Under the pieces are notes generated by a model, which was not told the origin of the DNA, searched no databases, and was given only the letters and a program-made list of their open reading frames with translations. Below are positions 10,161 through 20,467 of a stretch of DNA of 64,000 nucleotides, in pieces; position 1 is the first letter of the stretch; each line of letters starts with the position of its first letter. The stretch is from Chromera velia (Eukaryota > Sar > Chromeraceae). A program made the position numbers and the translations under genes. The stretch covers positions 10,001 through 74,000 of the forward strand of contig JAHBMJ010002314.1 in NCBI GenBank assembly GCA_018398765.1, read 5' to 3'.

Positions 10161-13100
10161 ATGATGTCTTTGCAGGGTCAACTGCCCCCCAAAACGCCTA
10201 CAATGTTCGCAAGGTACAAAACAGAGTGCAGCAAGTGCCATCAAGTAGTGACGCCAGGATCCAGCTTCATTGCCAGATTGCCGGATGGCCAATGGGTCCA
10301 TGAGCAATGTGCGATCCAGCATTTCTCGGGAGCCTCAGGCTCTGTCAGCCTGCCCTTCCAGATGCCCCCCCAGTTGCCCTCTCTCCAAGACGCCCCCCCC
10401 ACCCCCAGTCTACAGGACGCACCAGGGACAGCGTCCCCCCCCCGAACACCTCCACGAGGCCGCTCCCACACAGGGGCCAGTGCCAGGTCCACCGTCCTTG
10501 CTCTCACCCCCCAGCCTCGCAGGGCTTCCGAAGAACAGAAGAACACCCCGACCAGAGAACAAATGGAGATCTTGAACCTAGTACCCCAGGCAGGGAAGTG
10601 CTATCAGGTCTGTGCGCTTGCGGGCTCTGGAAAGACGACCACCGTTGAGTGGATGGCTGCGGGAATTCTCAAGCGACACGGAGACAGCCACCGTCTCCGA
10701 TCACTCTCAACTCTTGGTGTGCCCCCTTACCCCCTCCTGTACACTGTCTTCAACGTGGCAGCGAAGGAGGAGGCTGGGAAGCGAGGTGGCGTCAAGGGGG
10801 TAGACGTAAAGACAGTGCACGCACTAGCATACCAATATGTGTGGTTTCACAAGGCCACCGAAAAGGAGACGGGGGCAGACTTCCTAGGCGCCCCCTTCCT
10901 GGAGACCATGGTCAATGAACATAGACTGCAGGAGTGGGTGCAGGGGCCGGGGGGGGAAGATGGCCCTAGAGGCAACCAGGCACGGAGACAGAGAACAGAG
11001 AACTCTGGTGGGGCTCACAGGGCTGGGGTCGAAAAGGCGGCACGTCAGGTTGCTGGAGTTCTGCGTGACACTCTGGAAAACTTTTTTCGTTCTGCTGACT
11101 TGAAGGTTAGTTGGATGGAAGCTCCTTTTCTGCTTTCTGGCTCTCAACCCGAGCTGGTTGGCAAAACCGTCATTGTTCGGGTGGAATTTTCTCTTGTCTA
11201 TTGTCCTTACCTTCCTTCTACGGTTTCTGCCTCTTCATGTGTTGCTGTTCGGCCACCTCCATGCTCCTTTCTGGTGCTGCGGACACCAGATATTCTGGCC
11301 TCATGCCTCTTCCTTTCGTCTCACAACCACCCGCTCTCTTTCCCCCCTTCCTCTTCCTCGCCTACCCAACTGTCGGCTTCCTCTCTCTGTCCCTCTCTCT
11401 GTCCCTCTCTCTCTCTCTCTCTCTCGTTCGCGCGCGCCAGTGTGTGCATGTGCATGCGTTTGTGGCTTTGAGTGACGAGATCGCATGTATTTTTACTTTG
11501 TTTGAACAGGTCGCAGCTTCCCACGTCCCACAAGAGTCCCTGGTGGAGCCACCACCGGACACCCGAACTCGACGCAAACCCCCGAGACTGAAGTTTCCTG
11601 TGGAGGAGACGGTGCAGAGGCTCGTCGAAGCCGCACAGTCGACATTCGATAGAATTGTGGATGGGGGTCAGTCAGTCGGTCTGCTCTCACATTTTCTTTC
11701 TTTCCCAACTCACCCGTTTTCTGTTATCGTCTCTTTCCTGTCTCTCTGTCTCTCTCTGTCGGCTCCTCCTCTCCGTCCTTCCCTCCACAATGCGCTGCCC
11801 CCCCCCTCTCTCTTCCCCGCTGTCCCCCCCTCTGGAAGACCTGACGAGTTGTTTCATTTTTCTCTGCCATTCCTTGCACATTCGCAATACTCCCGTCTGA
11901 ATATCTGTCCCTCCGGTGGCCAGTGACCGTTTGTTTTTTTTTTCAATGCATGCGCACATTCATCCACCATTCCGGCCAGTCATTGATCTTTCTGAATTCA
12001 GAACTGAAGATTGGGGGGTCTGGGGATCAGAAGCACCATTGACATTTCGTGCGAGCCTGGAGAAAGAAATGAGTACCGACTGTTTGCAGAGAACCGAGGA
12101 AGGACAACAAAGCAGACTTTCGGTATCCGTATGCTTCTCGTGTTTCTGTTTGCTCTGGTCTGTTCTCAGGCCCATTGGAATGATTCTCTCATGTGTCAGA
12201 CTAGATTTGGTTTCCATTTTGGTCATCTGCTTGGTCTCTTCAATGCCTTTTTTCTTGCTGCAGACCTTCCCTCCAAGTTGATGACCCACGACGGCTACGT
12301 GAAGGTCTTCCAACTTACGAATTGGGGTCTTGGCATAGGCAGCACGCCTGTGTGCTACAAGCACCAGATGCGAATGAAAAGGGTCCAGCTGGATCCAGTG
12401 AAGAAGCCTTGGGAGTGGCATTTCGTGTGCCCTCATAGAGGAGGGGGGTTGTTGCCGTGTGGTTTTAAGTTAAGGGAGAAGGAGGGAAGGGGATGGCACG
12501 GAGTCTTCGTAGACGAGGCACAGGACCTCTCCCCCTGTCAGTTCGATATCTTCTTCCCTGCACGCAGCAGGGGGGAGGGTGCATCCCCTTCTCATAACCA
12601 CGGGGTGGGGGGGGCGTGCGGCAGTGGCCGTAGTAATGGTCCTTTTGGGGGACAGCCCTCCGAACCTGTTTCCGGCCCCGTCCCCTGGACTGTGTTTGTG
12701 GGTGACATGAACCAATGCATCAACCACTGGAGGGGGGCGGACCCTCGAGCAGTGACGTTGAATATGGGCAGGCGATTTTTGTTGTCAGAGAGTTTTCGTT
12801 TCGGGCAGGAGATAGCAGACGCTGCCTCCTCAGTCCTGCACTTCATGAAGAGACCCCTTCGTATTATTGGCAGGGGCCCCCGTGGGGGGAGGGTATCGGA
12901 GGAGTTTTGCGGAATGGGGGGGGCTGCTCTGGGTGTGTGTGTAGAGAGGACGAGAGAGCTGCTTCAGCAGACAGGGGCTAGGTTGACCGTGATTGTGAGA
13001 CGGAATGCAACAGTAGCCCGCATGCTGTTGGAGAGTTTGCGAAAGACCCAGAAGGTCCCTTTTTGGTCCTTTGTGGCCTCCAAGAGGGGGGGGTGTCGTC

Positions 13101-14326
13101 AGTCCCCTTTTTCCTTCTCCTCTTCGTACAGACAGCTGGTATCCCTCCTTTGCGGGGGGGGTCCTCAGGTGTTTGGGAGGGGGCAGAACAGCCAGGAGGT
13201 ATGGGACTGGCAAGACCTGCGAGAGTGGGCCAAGACGTTCAAAAAGTCCCAACTTCTGCAGAAGATGGAGGTGGTGGAGGCAGTCCTCGGTCGCATTCGG
13301 GCTGAAAGGAGAAGACTGCAGAGGGAAAGAGAGGCGCGTGAACGAGGGGAAAGCCCCCCGGCAGGGGATGAGAGGGTAGATGATGGACAGGACGGTGTGA
13401 ATGTGGGAGAGACTGCGGAAGTGCAGTTAGGGGAGGACATTAAAGAGAGTGATTTCGAGACGGTGTTTGATGAGATGCATCGTGCCTTTTTGTCGTCTGA
13501 CGACGGAAGAGTGGAAGTTCAGTTTGCAACTGCACACAGATGCAAGGGGTTGCAGTTCGATTCCGTCCTCCTAGCAGAGGACTTCCGTCGTCCTGTTGTG
13601 AAGGATCCGGAGACGAGGAGGTGGCGACTGTGGGATTTGGAGGAATGCGAATATCCTTCGAATGCGGAGGAATTGAACCTGCTGTATGTAGCCGCGTCAC
13701 GTGCGGTGCGTGTGCTGTTCATGAATGACTGTTTGTGGCAGATTGTCTCAGGATCTCTGTGGTCCTGGGCTGCTGACACAGAGAACCGTAAAGAGTTTTT
13801 CGAGCAGATGAAGAGAGGTCATCAGTCCTCTTCCTCCTCTTCGTCTTCCTCCTCTTCGTCTTCGTTTTCCTCTGGAGGGGCAGGGATAGGGGCAGAGAGA
13901 GAGGGGAGGGTTGATTTTGAGAATCTAGACAGACAGCGAAAGGATGACGAGCATCGGTGGAGAGAGTGGGAGGAGAGGGTGAGGCAGTGGGGCAGAGAGT
14001 CTGCAGAGCTGCTGTGCCCAGACAAGTTGCCTGTCCCTGGGGCATCCCTTAGTTCCGGGGGCAGGTTGAAGAAGAATCTTCTGTCCCTGCACAGAGGGAT
14101 GGACTTCAACGGGGCCCTCCGGTCTGCCATTTTCCGATGGCACCCCGATCGTTGGAGCAAGTGGTTGGCAAAGCTCCAGGGGGTGTTTGGGGAAGGAGAG
14201 GGGCAGAGGAGGTACGGGTGTGTATATGAGAAGGTGACTGAGGTTGCGAAGGCAATCACGGCACTGAAGGATGCCTTCGTGGCAGAAGAGCCTGAGGAAG
14301 ATCTGAATGCATCCTCGGATGACTGA
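10161..14326 (+). CDS. FBH1: FBH1-like superfamily-1 (UvrD) DNA helicase with N-terminal zinc motif and C-terminal J-like domain
   Basis: A predicted 3'-5' DNA helicase/translocase that limits recombination at damaged forks. Exons 10161-11105, 11510-11666, 11980-12072 and 12264-14326 add to 3258 nt (1085 aa) with consistent phase. In order: a C-x2-C-x20-H-x2-C zinc motif (about residues 21-48); a Pro-rich linker; Walker A (ALAGSGKTTT, about 153); the FBH1-type LENFFRSAD; MTHDGYVKVFQL; motif II FVDEAQDLSP; VFVGDMNQCINHWRGA; SESFRFGQEIA; motif V HRCKGLQFD; motif VI ELNLLYVAASRA. These match FBH1 (FBXO18) far better than UvrD, Rep or Srs2. I see no F-box. A poly-Ser tract (13830-13873) precedes a C-terminal segment with FRWHPDRW and VTEVAKAI, resembling the J-like end of NFKBIL1. 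The 5'-most GTG at 10155 is ignored in favour of the first ATG. The introns hold CT-rich tracts. Confidence 0.9.
11385..11428. repeat. (CT)n tract in first intron of the helicase gene
   Basis: A CTCTGTCC-to-CT dinucleotide run lies within the intron 11106-11509. Confidence 0.85.
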
Positions 14327-14762
14327 GGGCTAGACTGAGTGAGGGTTGGAGGAGGCTTGTGTTGCTGTTTAAGCTAAGCCTTCTGAAAGGGCAGCCAGAT
14401 GTGGGCGAACACAAACAAAAAATCCTAGAAGAAATCCTAGAAGAAATCAAAGTCATGGTGTTCATAATTCAAATTCAAATTAAATCGTACACTGAGCTAG
14501 TCTACACAGCTAGTAGACTATTGGCAGTATAATAGCATCATCATCTGAGTCAGCATACGTCATCGCCATCGGGCCTAGCATCAACTCACTGGCATGTTAG
14601 ACGTGATTTACTTCAAGCAGACTGATACCCCAGTAAGATTAGGATTAGGATTTATGTTCCGGGTTCCCCCGCGGTCCACTGTCAAGGGTAATTTAGTCTT
14701 CATTCCTCTAAAGAATTTAGACAGGAATTTAAAGGAATTTAGACAGGAATCTAAAAGGTTAA

Positions 14763-14816
14763 AAGGAATTTAGAGTTCTAAATTCCTTAGTAGTAGTAGT
14801 AGTAGTAGTAGTAGTA
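14763..14816. repeat. 12-bp inverted repeat followed by (TAG)n
   Basis: AAGGAATTTAGA and its reverse complement flank a GT spacer at 14763-14788. About nine TAG units follow directly. Nearby copies of GAATTTAGACAGGAAT (14713-14752) suggest a small decayed repeat element. Confidence 0.75.
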
Positions 14817-14947
14817 TATTGATTGATTAATTCAATAAAGCAACTCTCAATAGATGAGAGCAGAAGCCGGACAGAAGTCGTGCAGTATTATTCCTGTATA
14901 GAGAACCATAAGATTGACTAGACTGTCCTTGACTGGACTCTCTAGTT

Positions 14948-14952
14948 CATTA

Positions 14953-14997
<45 letters not shown>

Positions 14998-15010
14998 GCT
15001 CTCTCTCCCT
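14948..15010. repeat. (CT)n microsatellite
   Basis: A mostly pure CT dinucleotide run with a few interruptions, in intergenic DNA. Confidence 0.9.
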
Positions 15011-15818
15011 CTCTAACTTTTACTTTTTTATACGTATATATTTTTTCATTTTTTTTGTTTTTTGCTCAACACTTATACTGATTTACTAACTTGAAGGTTC
15101 AGCTATATTACCCGGCCTGTAAAAACGTACAAAAATATAAAAAGTTTTTGCAATAGAATAAAGATGTATCGGTTTGAATGCATTCCTACGTCTTGACCAT
15201 TCAGAGAAAAAATTGAGAAGTCAAAATAAAATTATATAAAATGAATTATTTTGCAATGGTTTGACTGTTTTTCCCTATTTTTTCAATTGTAATCCTGTGA
15301 AAACCTAGGTAAAAACTAGGGTAAAAACTGCATGCAAAGTTAGTAACTTAATAATAGTAAGTCTGTAAACAGGTTTTGCAAATAGATAGCTATGCTAGTA
15401 GCTATGACCCCGGTATGTGTCCGGGGCGATTGTGTCTGAGCACAGTGTCTCGTCCTGCTTTCCACTTCGAGCTAGACATTGCGTCATTTTGGGAGTTGTC
15501 AAGCGGGGTCGATCTGCGTCTACCGTCTCCCGAGACTCTCCTCCTTGCTCTGAAGTTGCGCCTGCTCTGAGGCTGTTCATGAAAGCTTCATTCTCTCTTT
15601 CTCTTGAAGTTCGTTTCACTAAGCTTTCCCCCTTCCTGCCTAGCCGTGCGAATACCAACTTTGTGACCGTTGAAGCTATTTTTATTGCGACACAGCCTCA
15701 AAGCTTCCCTCAAAGTTCCTGCATGCCTGTGCTACCCTCACTCTACGCCGTCTGTGTGTCGAAGAGAGAATTTGATTTAAAAGACCGACCGAGCACCGTT
15801 TGATTGATTCAATCCGGT

Positions 15819-17369
15819 TCAATCCTCCTCTCTCTTGACCCTCGATCCCTCACTTTCGACCGCTTCGCCTGAGTCACCGCCATCCAGTCGAGGCCCCTTT
15901 TTCACCTTCGCATCTGCAGCGTCGTCCGGGAAGACAGCCGAGGCCGAACGAAGCAGAGAAGAGGGGTTCCTCGGTTGGTTCTCTTCCCTGCAAGGATAGA
16001 GAAGTGACAAGCCGGAAGAAAAGGAAAAGAGAAGAACGCAGCCATACAGTGGGCACGCACTCATGAGACATAAAGCACAACACAAGCATGCATGCATGCG
16101 GCCATGCGGCTCTCGCTTAGAGACAGGGCCTGGCATCCGGAAACCGAGCTAAACCCAGGACGAAGGAAATCGACGCAGCTAACGACCAACCAGAAGAGCG
16201 AGACTAACCAGCGAGACCATCAAATGGAGCCCGTGCAGCCCTAAGGCGTGTTTTTGTGTCTTTGTGTGTGTGTGTGGGGGGGGNNNNNNNNNNNNNNNNN
16301 NNNNNNNNNNNNNGGGGGGGGGGGGGGCAGGGAACGCGCAAAGCCAACGAACGGAAGAAAATCCTTGCAAAAAGAGAACCAGAGGAGAACGTATGACTGA
16401 CGCTTTGCTCACTGGAAGTCCCGTCATTTTGTCCACGACGAAGATGTGGTCGGTACAGAACTTCTCCATGTCGAGAGAACGGCTGGTCCATGTCATTAGG
16501 ATGGTAGTCACCCCTGCCTCTTTTGCCTTGGTCTGTAGTTCCGGGTTTTTGGCAAAGACGTTCTGCTGGGTGGGAAAGAGCAGAGCCTTGTATCGTCTGT
16601 CGGGAGGAGCCAGGAGGGCACTCAGGGCAGTTTCGTACAGAAAGGAGGTGGCCCCGCTTTTGTCCTCAGTCTGTGGCAGGACCACCAACTTGGAAGGCCG
16701 ACCCCCCCAGAGGTCAGCAAGCGCTCGCGAATTTCCCCGCTCCTCCCCGCCGGTGAGAGCATGAAAGTGGCGCCGGAAGATGCACCTCTGTTTCATTGCT
16801 GCGAAGAAATGTGCCTTCAGACCAAAACGATCCCTCAAGAGAACTTCAACGGAGGTTATCCAGTTGCAGATTCGATCGAAGTCCCACATCGTAATATCAA
16901 AATTCCAAACAACCAGAGCCGTGTCCTCGAAAGTGGTGTTCTCAGTCGGGAATGAAGGAGACACCCACTCACCCGTGGGAAGTCCGGGCGAAAGAAACGA
17001 TCTTTGTGGTCGCTCCTGTTTCTGGATGGGATCCTCCGTCTTGGATGCCGATTGTTTTACTGCCCTCATCGACCGCTCGGGGAGGGGCCGCTTCCCGAAA
17101 GGGGGCGGTAGAGGTCGGCCAAGTGGAGGTCCGAATCCGACCAAGGACTGCGGCTGTAGTTGCAGCAGGATTCCTGGGTGTGCTGTGACGGGTGAAAGGG
17201 GTCCCCCACCTGCTCCTAGATAAGCCGAAGGAGACGGTAACAATTGCACAGAGGAAACTGGCCCTCCACCTGCTGCCAGATAAGCTGAATGAGGCGGTGG
17301 CATTTGCACAGATGAACCTGGTGCTCCGGGTGGCCAAGTTCTGGTTGAGGCCTCAGCAGCCGCAGACAT
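15819..17369 (-). CDS. protein of unknown function, possible NYN/PIN-like fold
   Basis: I do not recognise this family with confidence. A long first exon (17369 to about 16416, GTGAGC or GTCAGT donor) and a short last exon (from about 15991 to the stop at 15819) are separated by an intron holding an N gap. The N-terminus is low-complexity and contains two copies of a ~23-residue unit around SAYLxAGGGPxS. The middle has alternating hydrophobic strands: TALVVWNFDITMWDFDRI, then LLRDRFGLKAHFFAAMKQ, and KALLFPTQQNVFAKNPELQ before KAKEAGVTTILM. Their spacing recalls the Rossmann-like NYN RNase fold, but the acidic active-site pattern is not clear. The C-terminus is charged and ends VKREED. A nuclease function would be inference only. 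Confidence 0.55.
16284..16313. other. assembly gap in a G homopolymer
   Basis: Thirty N flanked by G runs (C runs on the coding strand), preceded by a GT dinucleotide run. It lies in the single intron of the minus-strand unknown gene. Confidence 0.95.
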
Positions 17370-17850
17370 GGCAGGCGTCTTCGTGAAATCTAAAGGTGTT
17401 GGTCCGGCAGGGGACCCTCGCCCTCCGCTTCTGCCGGGTTACATATGTATACAGATAAATATGTTTATACTCTGCCAGAGTTCAAAGTGTCAAATTCCCA
17501 ACCAAGAGAGAGGGCTGTAAACTGCTGTAGAGACGGCGGTCTAACTGCGCTGTCACTGCAGTAAGAGACAGTCAGGAGGCTGAAGGACTACGTGCGATAG
17601 TGCTGGCAAACAGACGGCAACCGAAGGCGTGATATATATGTTGGTGAGATTGTGACAGTAGGATTTTTGACCAGCGATTTCCCTTGTATCAGTCACTGTC
17701 AGAGTTCGTCGTAGAATGTCGTAGTATAGTCCGTCTATAGTCCGTCTACATGCATGCACGCGTGACATGCATGCTTGCAGTGATATATCGCAACATTTCG
17801 CAACCCGATTGTCAGAGTTTCGTTGAAGAGTGCTGCAGGCTTTCTAGACA

Positions 17851-17940
17851 CCGCGGCGTTTACGGTCAAACGCCGCGGTGCCGCGGAGCGGCACCAAGCG
17901 CCGCGGAGCGCCCGAAGGGCGCACCGCGGCGCGCCGCGGT
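17851..17940. repeat. array of four perfect GC-rich inverted repeats
   Basis: Four back-to-back perfect palindromic units lie within 90 bp. At 17851-17878, CCGCGGCGTTT arms have a 6-nt spacer. At 17878-17894, GTGCCGC arms have a 3-nt spacer. At 17908-17922, GCGCCC arms flank GAA. At 17923-17940 there is an uninterrupted 18-bp palindrome, ACCGCGGCGCGCCGCGGT. The context is otherwise about 45-50% GC. Confidence 0.9.
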
Positions 17941-18375
17941 TGTAAAACCTTGAAGAAAGGGGGGAACCGCGGCGTGATTGTTCCGGTCTTTACCTTTTCT
18001 GAGGTAAGTTGAACCAAATTGATCAGCAATTTAAAAGTTTTCTGACGGTTCGGAGATGCATAGCACGTCCCAGCATACCGGCCGTAGACTGCTCGGCATT
18101 GGGAGTCGTGCCTAGACCTGTTTACCTAGAGTCTATCCAGTCGGGTTGATTTTGCAACGACCTGCCTTGCTATCGCGTCTTTACCTAGTATTTCTTCTAT
18201 TTATGCCATCGAGCGCAATGCCTTCACCGCTTTTCTGCAATTGATCAAATTTATCATTGAAACACCTTAAAAAAAAATTTGTGGCGCCTGCGGCGCGCAG
18301 AAAAAGCCGTTTTGACGGTATATGGGGCCATGTCCCAAATGGGAGGGCGCGCCGCCGCGGAGGGGCCTGGAGGGA

Positions 18376-18394
18376 ACCGCGGCGCAGCCGCGGT
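18376..18394. repeat. GC-rich inverted repeat sharing the CCGCGGC core
   Basis: ACCGCGGC and its reverse complement surround GCA. This is nearly the same palindrome as at 17923-17940, some 440 bp away. The surrounding 18280-18410 is also rich in GGCGC, GCGCGC and CCGCGG. Confidence 0.85.
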
Positions 18395-18677
18395 GCTAAA
18401 AATGGCCGCTCTAGAGAGCCTGGAGTGCTGGAAGAAAACCTTCCAACTGTGACCGCCTGACTCAATAGTGACCAGGGGGTCATGTCGTCCGATGCTTGCT
18501 TTACGACTCAGTCGCTTCCTTTTCAGCTGCACACCAACCTGCTAGTCGAAGCCTTGATATATACTCTCTAGCTCAGTCTGAACAACTGTTGTTGACAATT
18601 GAACAACACTTGTTTCTTGGCTTTCTTCTTCTCTCTCTCTACCGTAGCCTGGCTGTATCCTCTTTTCGGCGCGCAGG

Positions 18678-20432
18678 ATGTCAGACAGCTTCATCACTTC
18701 TGATGACCTCTCTGCCGATGTAGAGGAGGCAGTGATGCGCCAGTTTCTCAACAAACTGGTCGCGGGAAATCAGCGGGCCACAATCAAACCGAAACATCCC
18801 AACTTTGCTCTCTACAGGGCAGTCATGCGGGAGAAAGTCCCTTCGACCCTTTCCATTGCCCCATTGATGGTCGACTTTCTTGCCCTCAGACATTGCATTG
18901 CTGAGTCTCTCTCTGAGTCTCCAGAAGAGTTTCACAAGAGCAGCCTCTCCGGAGACTTTGTAGACTTGTGCTCCAATCTGGAGGTTGCAGCAAAGAACCT
19001 CTCCCAAGACGTTCGGAAGGCGTGTGTAGATTGTTGTGTCATGCCTTCCCTGGCAACCACAGAGATTTTCCAAACAGCCCTCGAGATGTTCTCATCTTTT
19101 GCCCGTTTCTGTCAGAATGGTGGGGAGGAAAGTCATGGGGCCCTCTCCGCCGCCGCCTTTCTCACGTTTGCCGGGGCCCTGGTGCTTTCCGCCTTTTTGA
19201 TGAAGAACGCGCGTTTGCAGAAGTTGATCTGGAGAAGTGAAGTCTTCAGAGAGGCACTTAAGCGCACACTCCAAAGACTGCGCTTCACCAAAGGCCATCA
19301 CAACGGTTTGATGCCTCTCCTCTGGCTTCTCTGTTCGTTCCTGCCCACAGGGAAACGAAAAGTGAGGCGCAAGACCCGCCAAAGAGCTCAATCGGATGGG
19401 TGCCATGGGGAGTAGTCTACCAGATTCACTTGCCGGAATCCGATGGGATGATGTAGACAGTTCCCCGATCGACTTTTCCCACTTGATTCGGTGTGTGCAG
19501 TGGAACCTAGAAGGCTATTGTGAAGCCCATGTCGGGTCTTCTCTGCCTATAGTTCTGGATGTCCTCAGTCACTTTGCCCTTCCGAGTGAATTTGAGAAGG
19601 CAAAGAAAACAGCATTTCTGGGGACTGAATCAGATCACCATGCAGGGGCAGATGCGCTGCGACTGTTCAACAACGCCGTCGAGGACCTGAAGGAGGACCT
19701 GAAACCCCGTGTGAATGTGTGCGGGTTCCCCGAAGGCCTCAGAGACTACTGCAATCACAAGTTCGTGCCAAGTCGCGATCAAAGAGAAAGACAGATCCAC
19801 AGAGCTCTTGTGCGCATAGAGACGCTCCAGCTGTGCATAGTTAACCCCAAAGTCGCCACCACGGTGCAAAAAAAAAAGAAGGCGTATCTCTCTAAACCCC
19901 ACGCCCTTGCAGAAGTGTTCCTCCCTGAGCCCCCCCCTCCCTTTCTGGACCTCTTCATTGCACGACTCGACAGTATTGTGCCCTCAAAGACCTCCTCAAG
20001 ATCCCGCCAACAGATTTCCACAGCAGCAAAGCGCCGGTGGGAAAAGGAATTCCCTTCCAATGCGATGAAACAGCTGCCCCTCACCTCCCTTCCGACAACA
20101 GCAACGGAGTCCTCCCAAGCACAGAAAGAGCACCCGCATCAGCGTGTCAGACAGGACGCCTTCCTCGCCCTTCCCCGCGCGGAGCAGGACGACAGATTTC
20201 CAGTCTGGTGCGACGCCCCAAAGTGCCGTGTCACCAAACCACACATGCAGGTCCGCCCACGCAAGGGACAGTCTCTCAACCTGTGCGCTGCTCTTTTTCT
20301 CAACACATATGAATGGATGTATTGATATGTGTCTTTCATGGCTATCTGTCTGTCTGTTTATCTGTCTGTCTGTCTTTCTGTCCGTCCGTCTGTCCGTCTG
20401 TATGTCTGTGTCTGCCTGTCTGTGTGTCCGTT

Positions 20433-20467
<35 letters not shown>

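Larger units (their letters stand above)
14327..15818. other. intergenic AT-rich stretch with microsatellites
   Basis: No gene is supported. The region contains ATTAGG-like short repeats, a 12-bp inverted repeat at 14763-14788 (AAGGAATTTAGA, 2-nt spacer), a (TAG)n run near 14788-14816, a CT run near 14948-15010 and long AT-rich DNA. Open frames between 15376 and 15803 have no recognisable motif. The 3' UTR of the helicase gene and of the minus-strand gene to the right must lie here. Confidence 0.6.
17370..18677. other. intergenic region with GC-rich hairpins
   Basis: Between two divergent genes (unknown protein, minus; MYND protein, plus) no ORF has coding character. The stretch 17750-17780 carries overlapping GCATGC/CATGCATGC palindromes. 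Two blocks of CCGCGG-rich DNA are listed separately. Otherwise the sequence is unremarkable. Confidence 0.55.

Noticed and set aside
11111-11926. 271-codon plus-strand ORF overlapping the helicase gene
   Set aside because: It covers introns 1 and 2 and an exon in the wrong frame. The spliced FBH1 frame explains the coding part.
14640-14655. ATTAGG units resembling telomere repeats
   Set aside because: Only about two copies, and not the TTTAGGG type expected for algae and chromerids; too short to mean anything.
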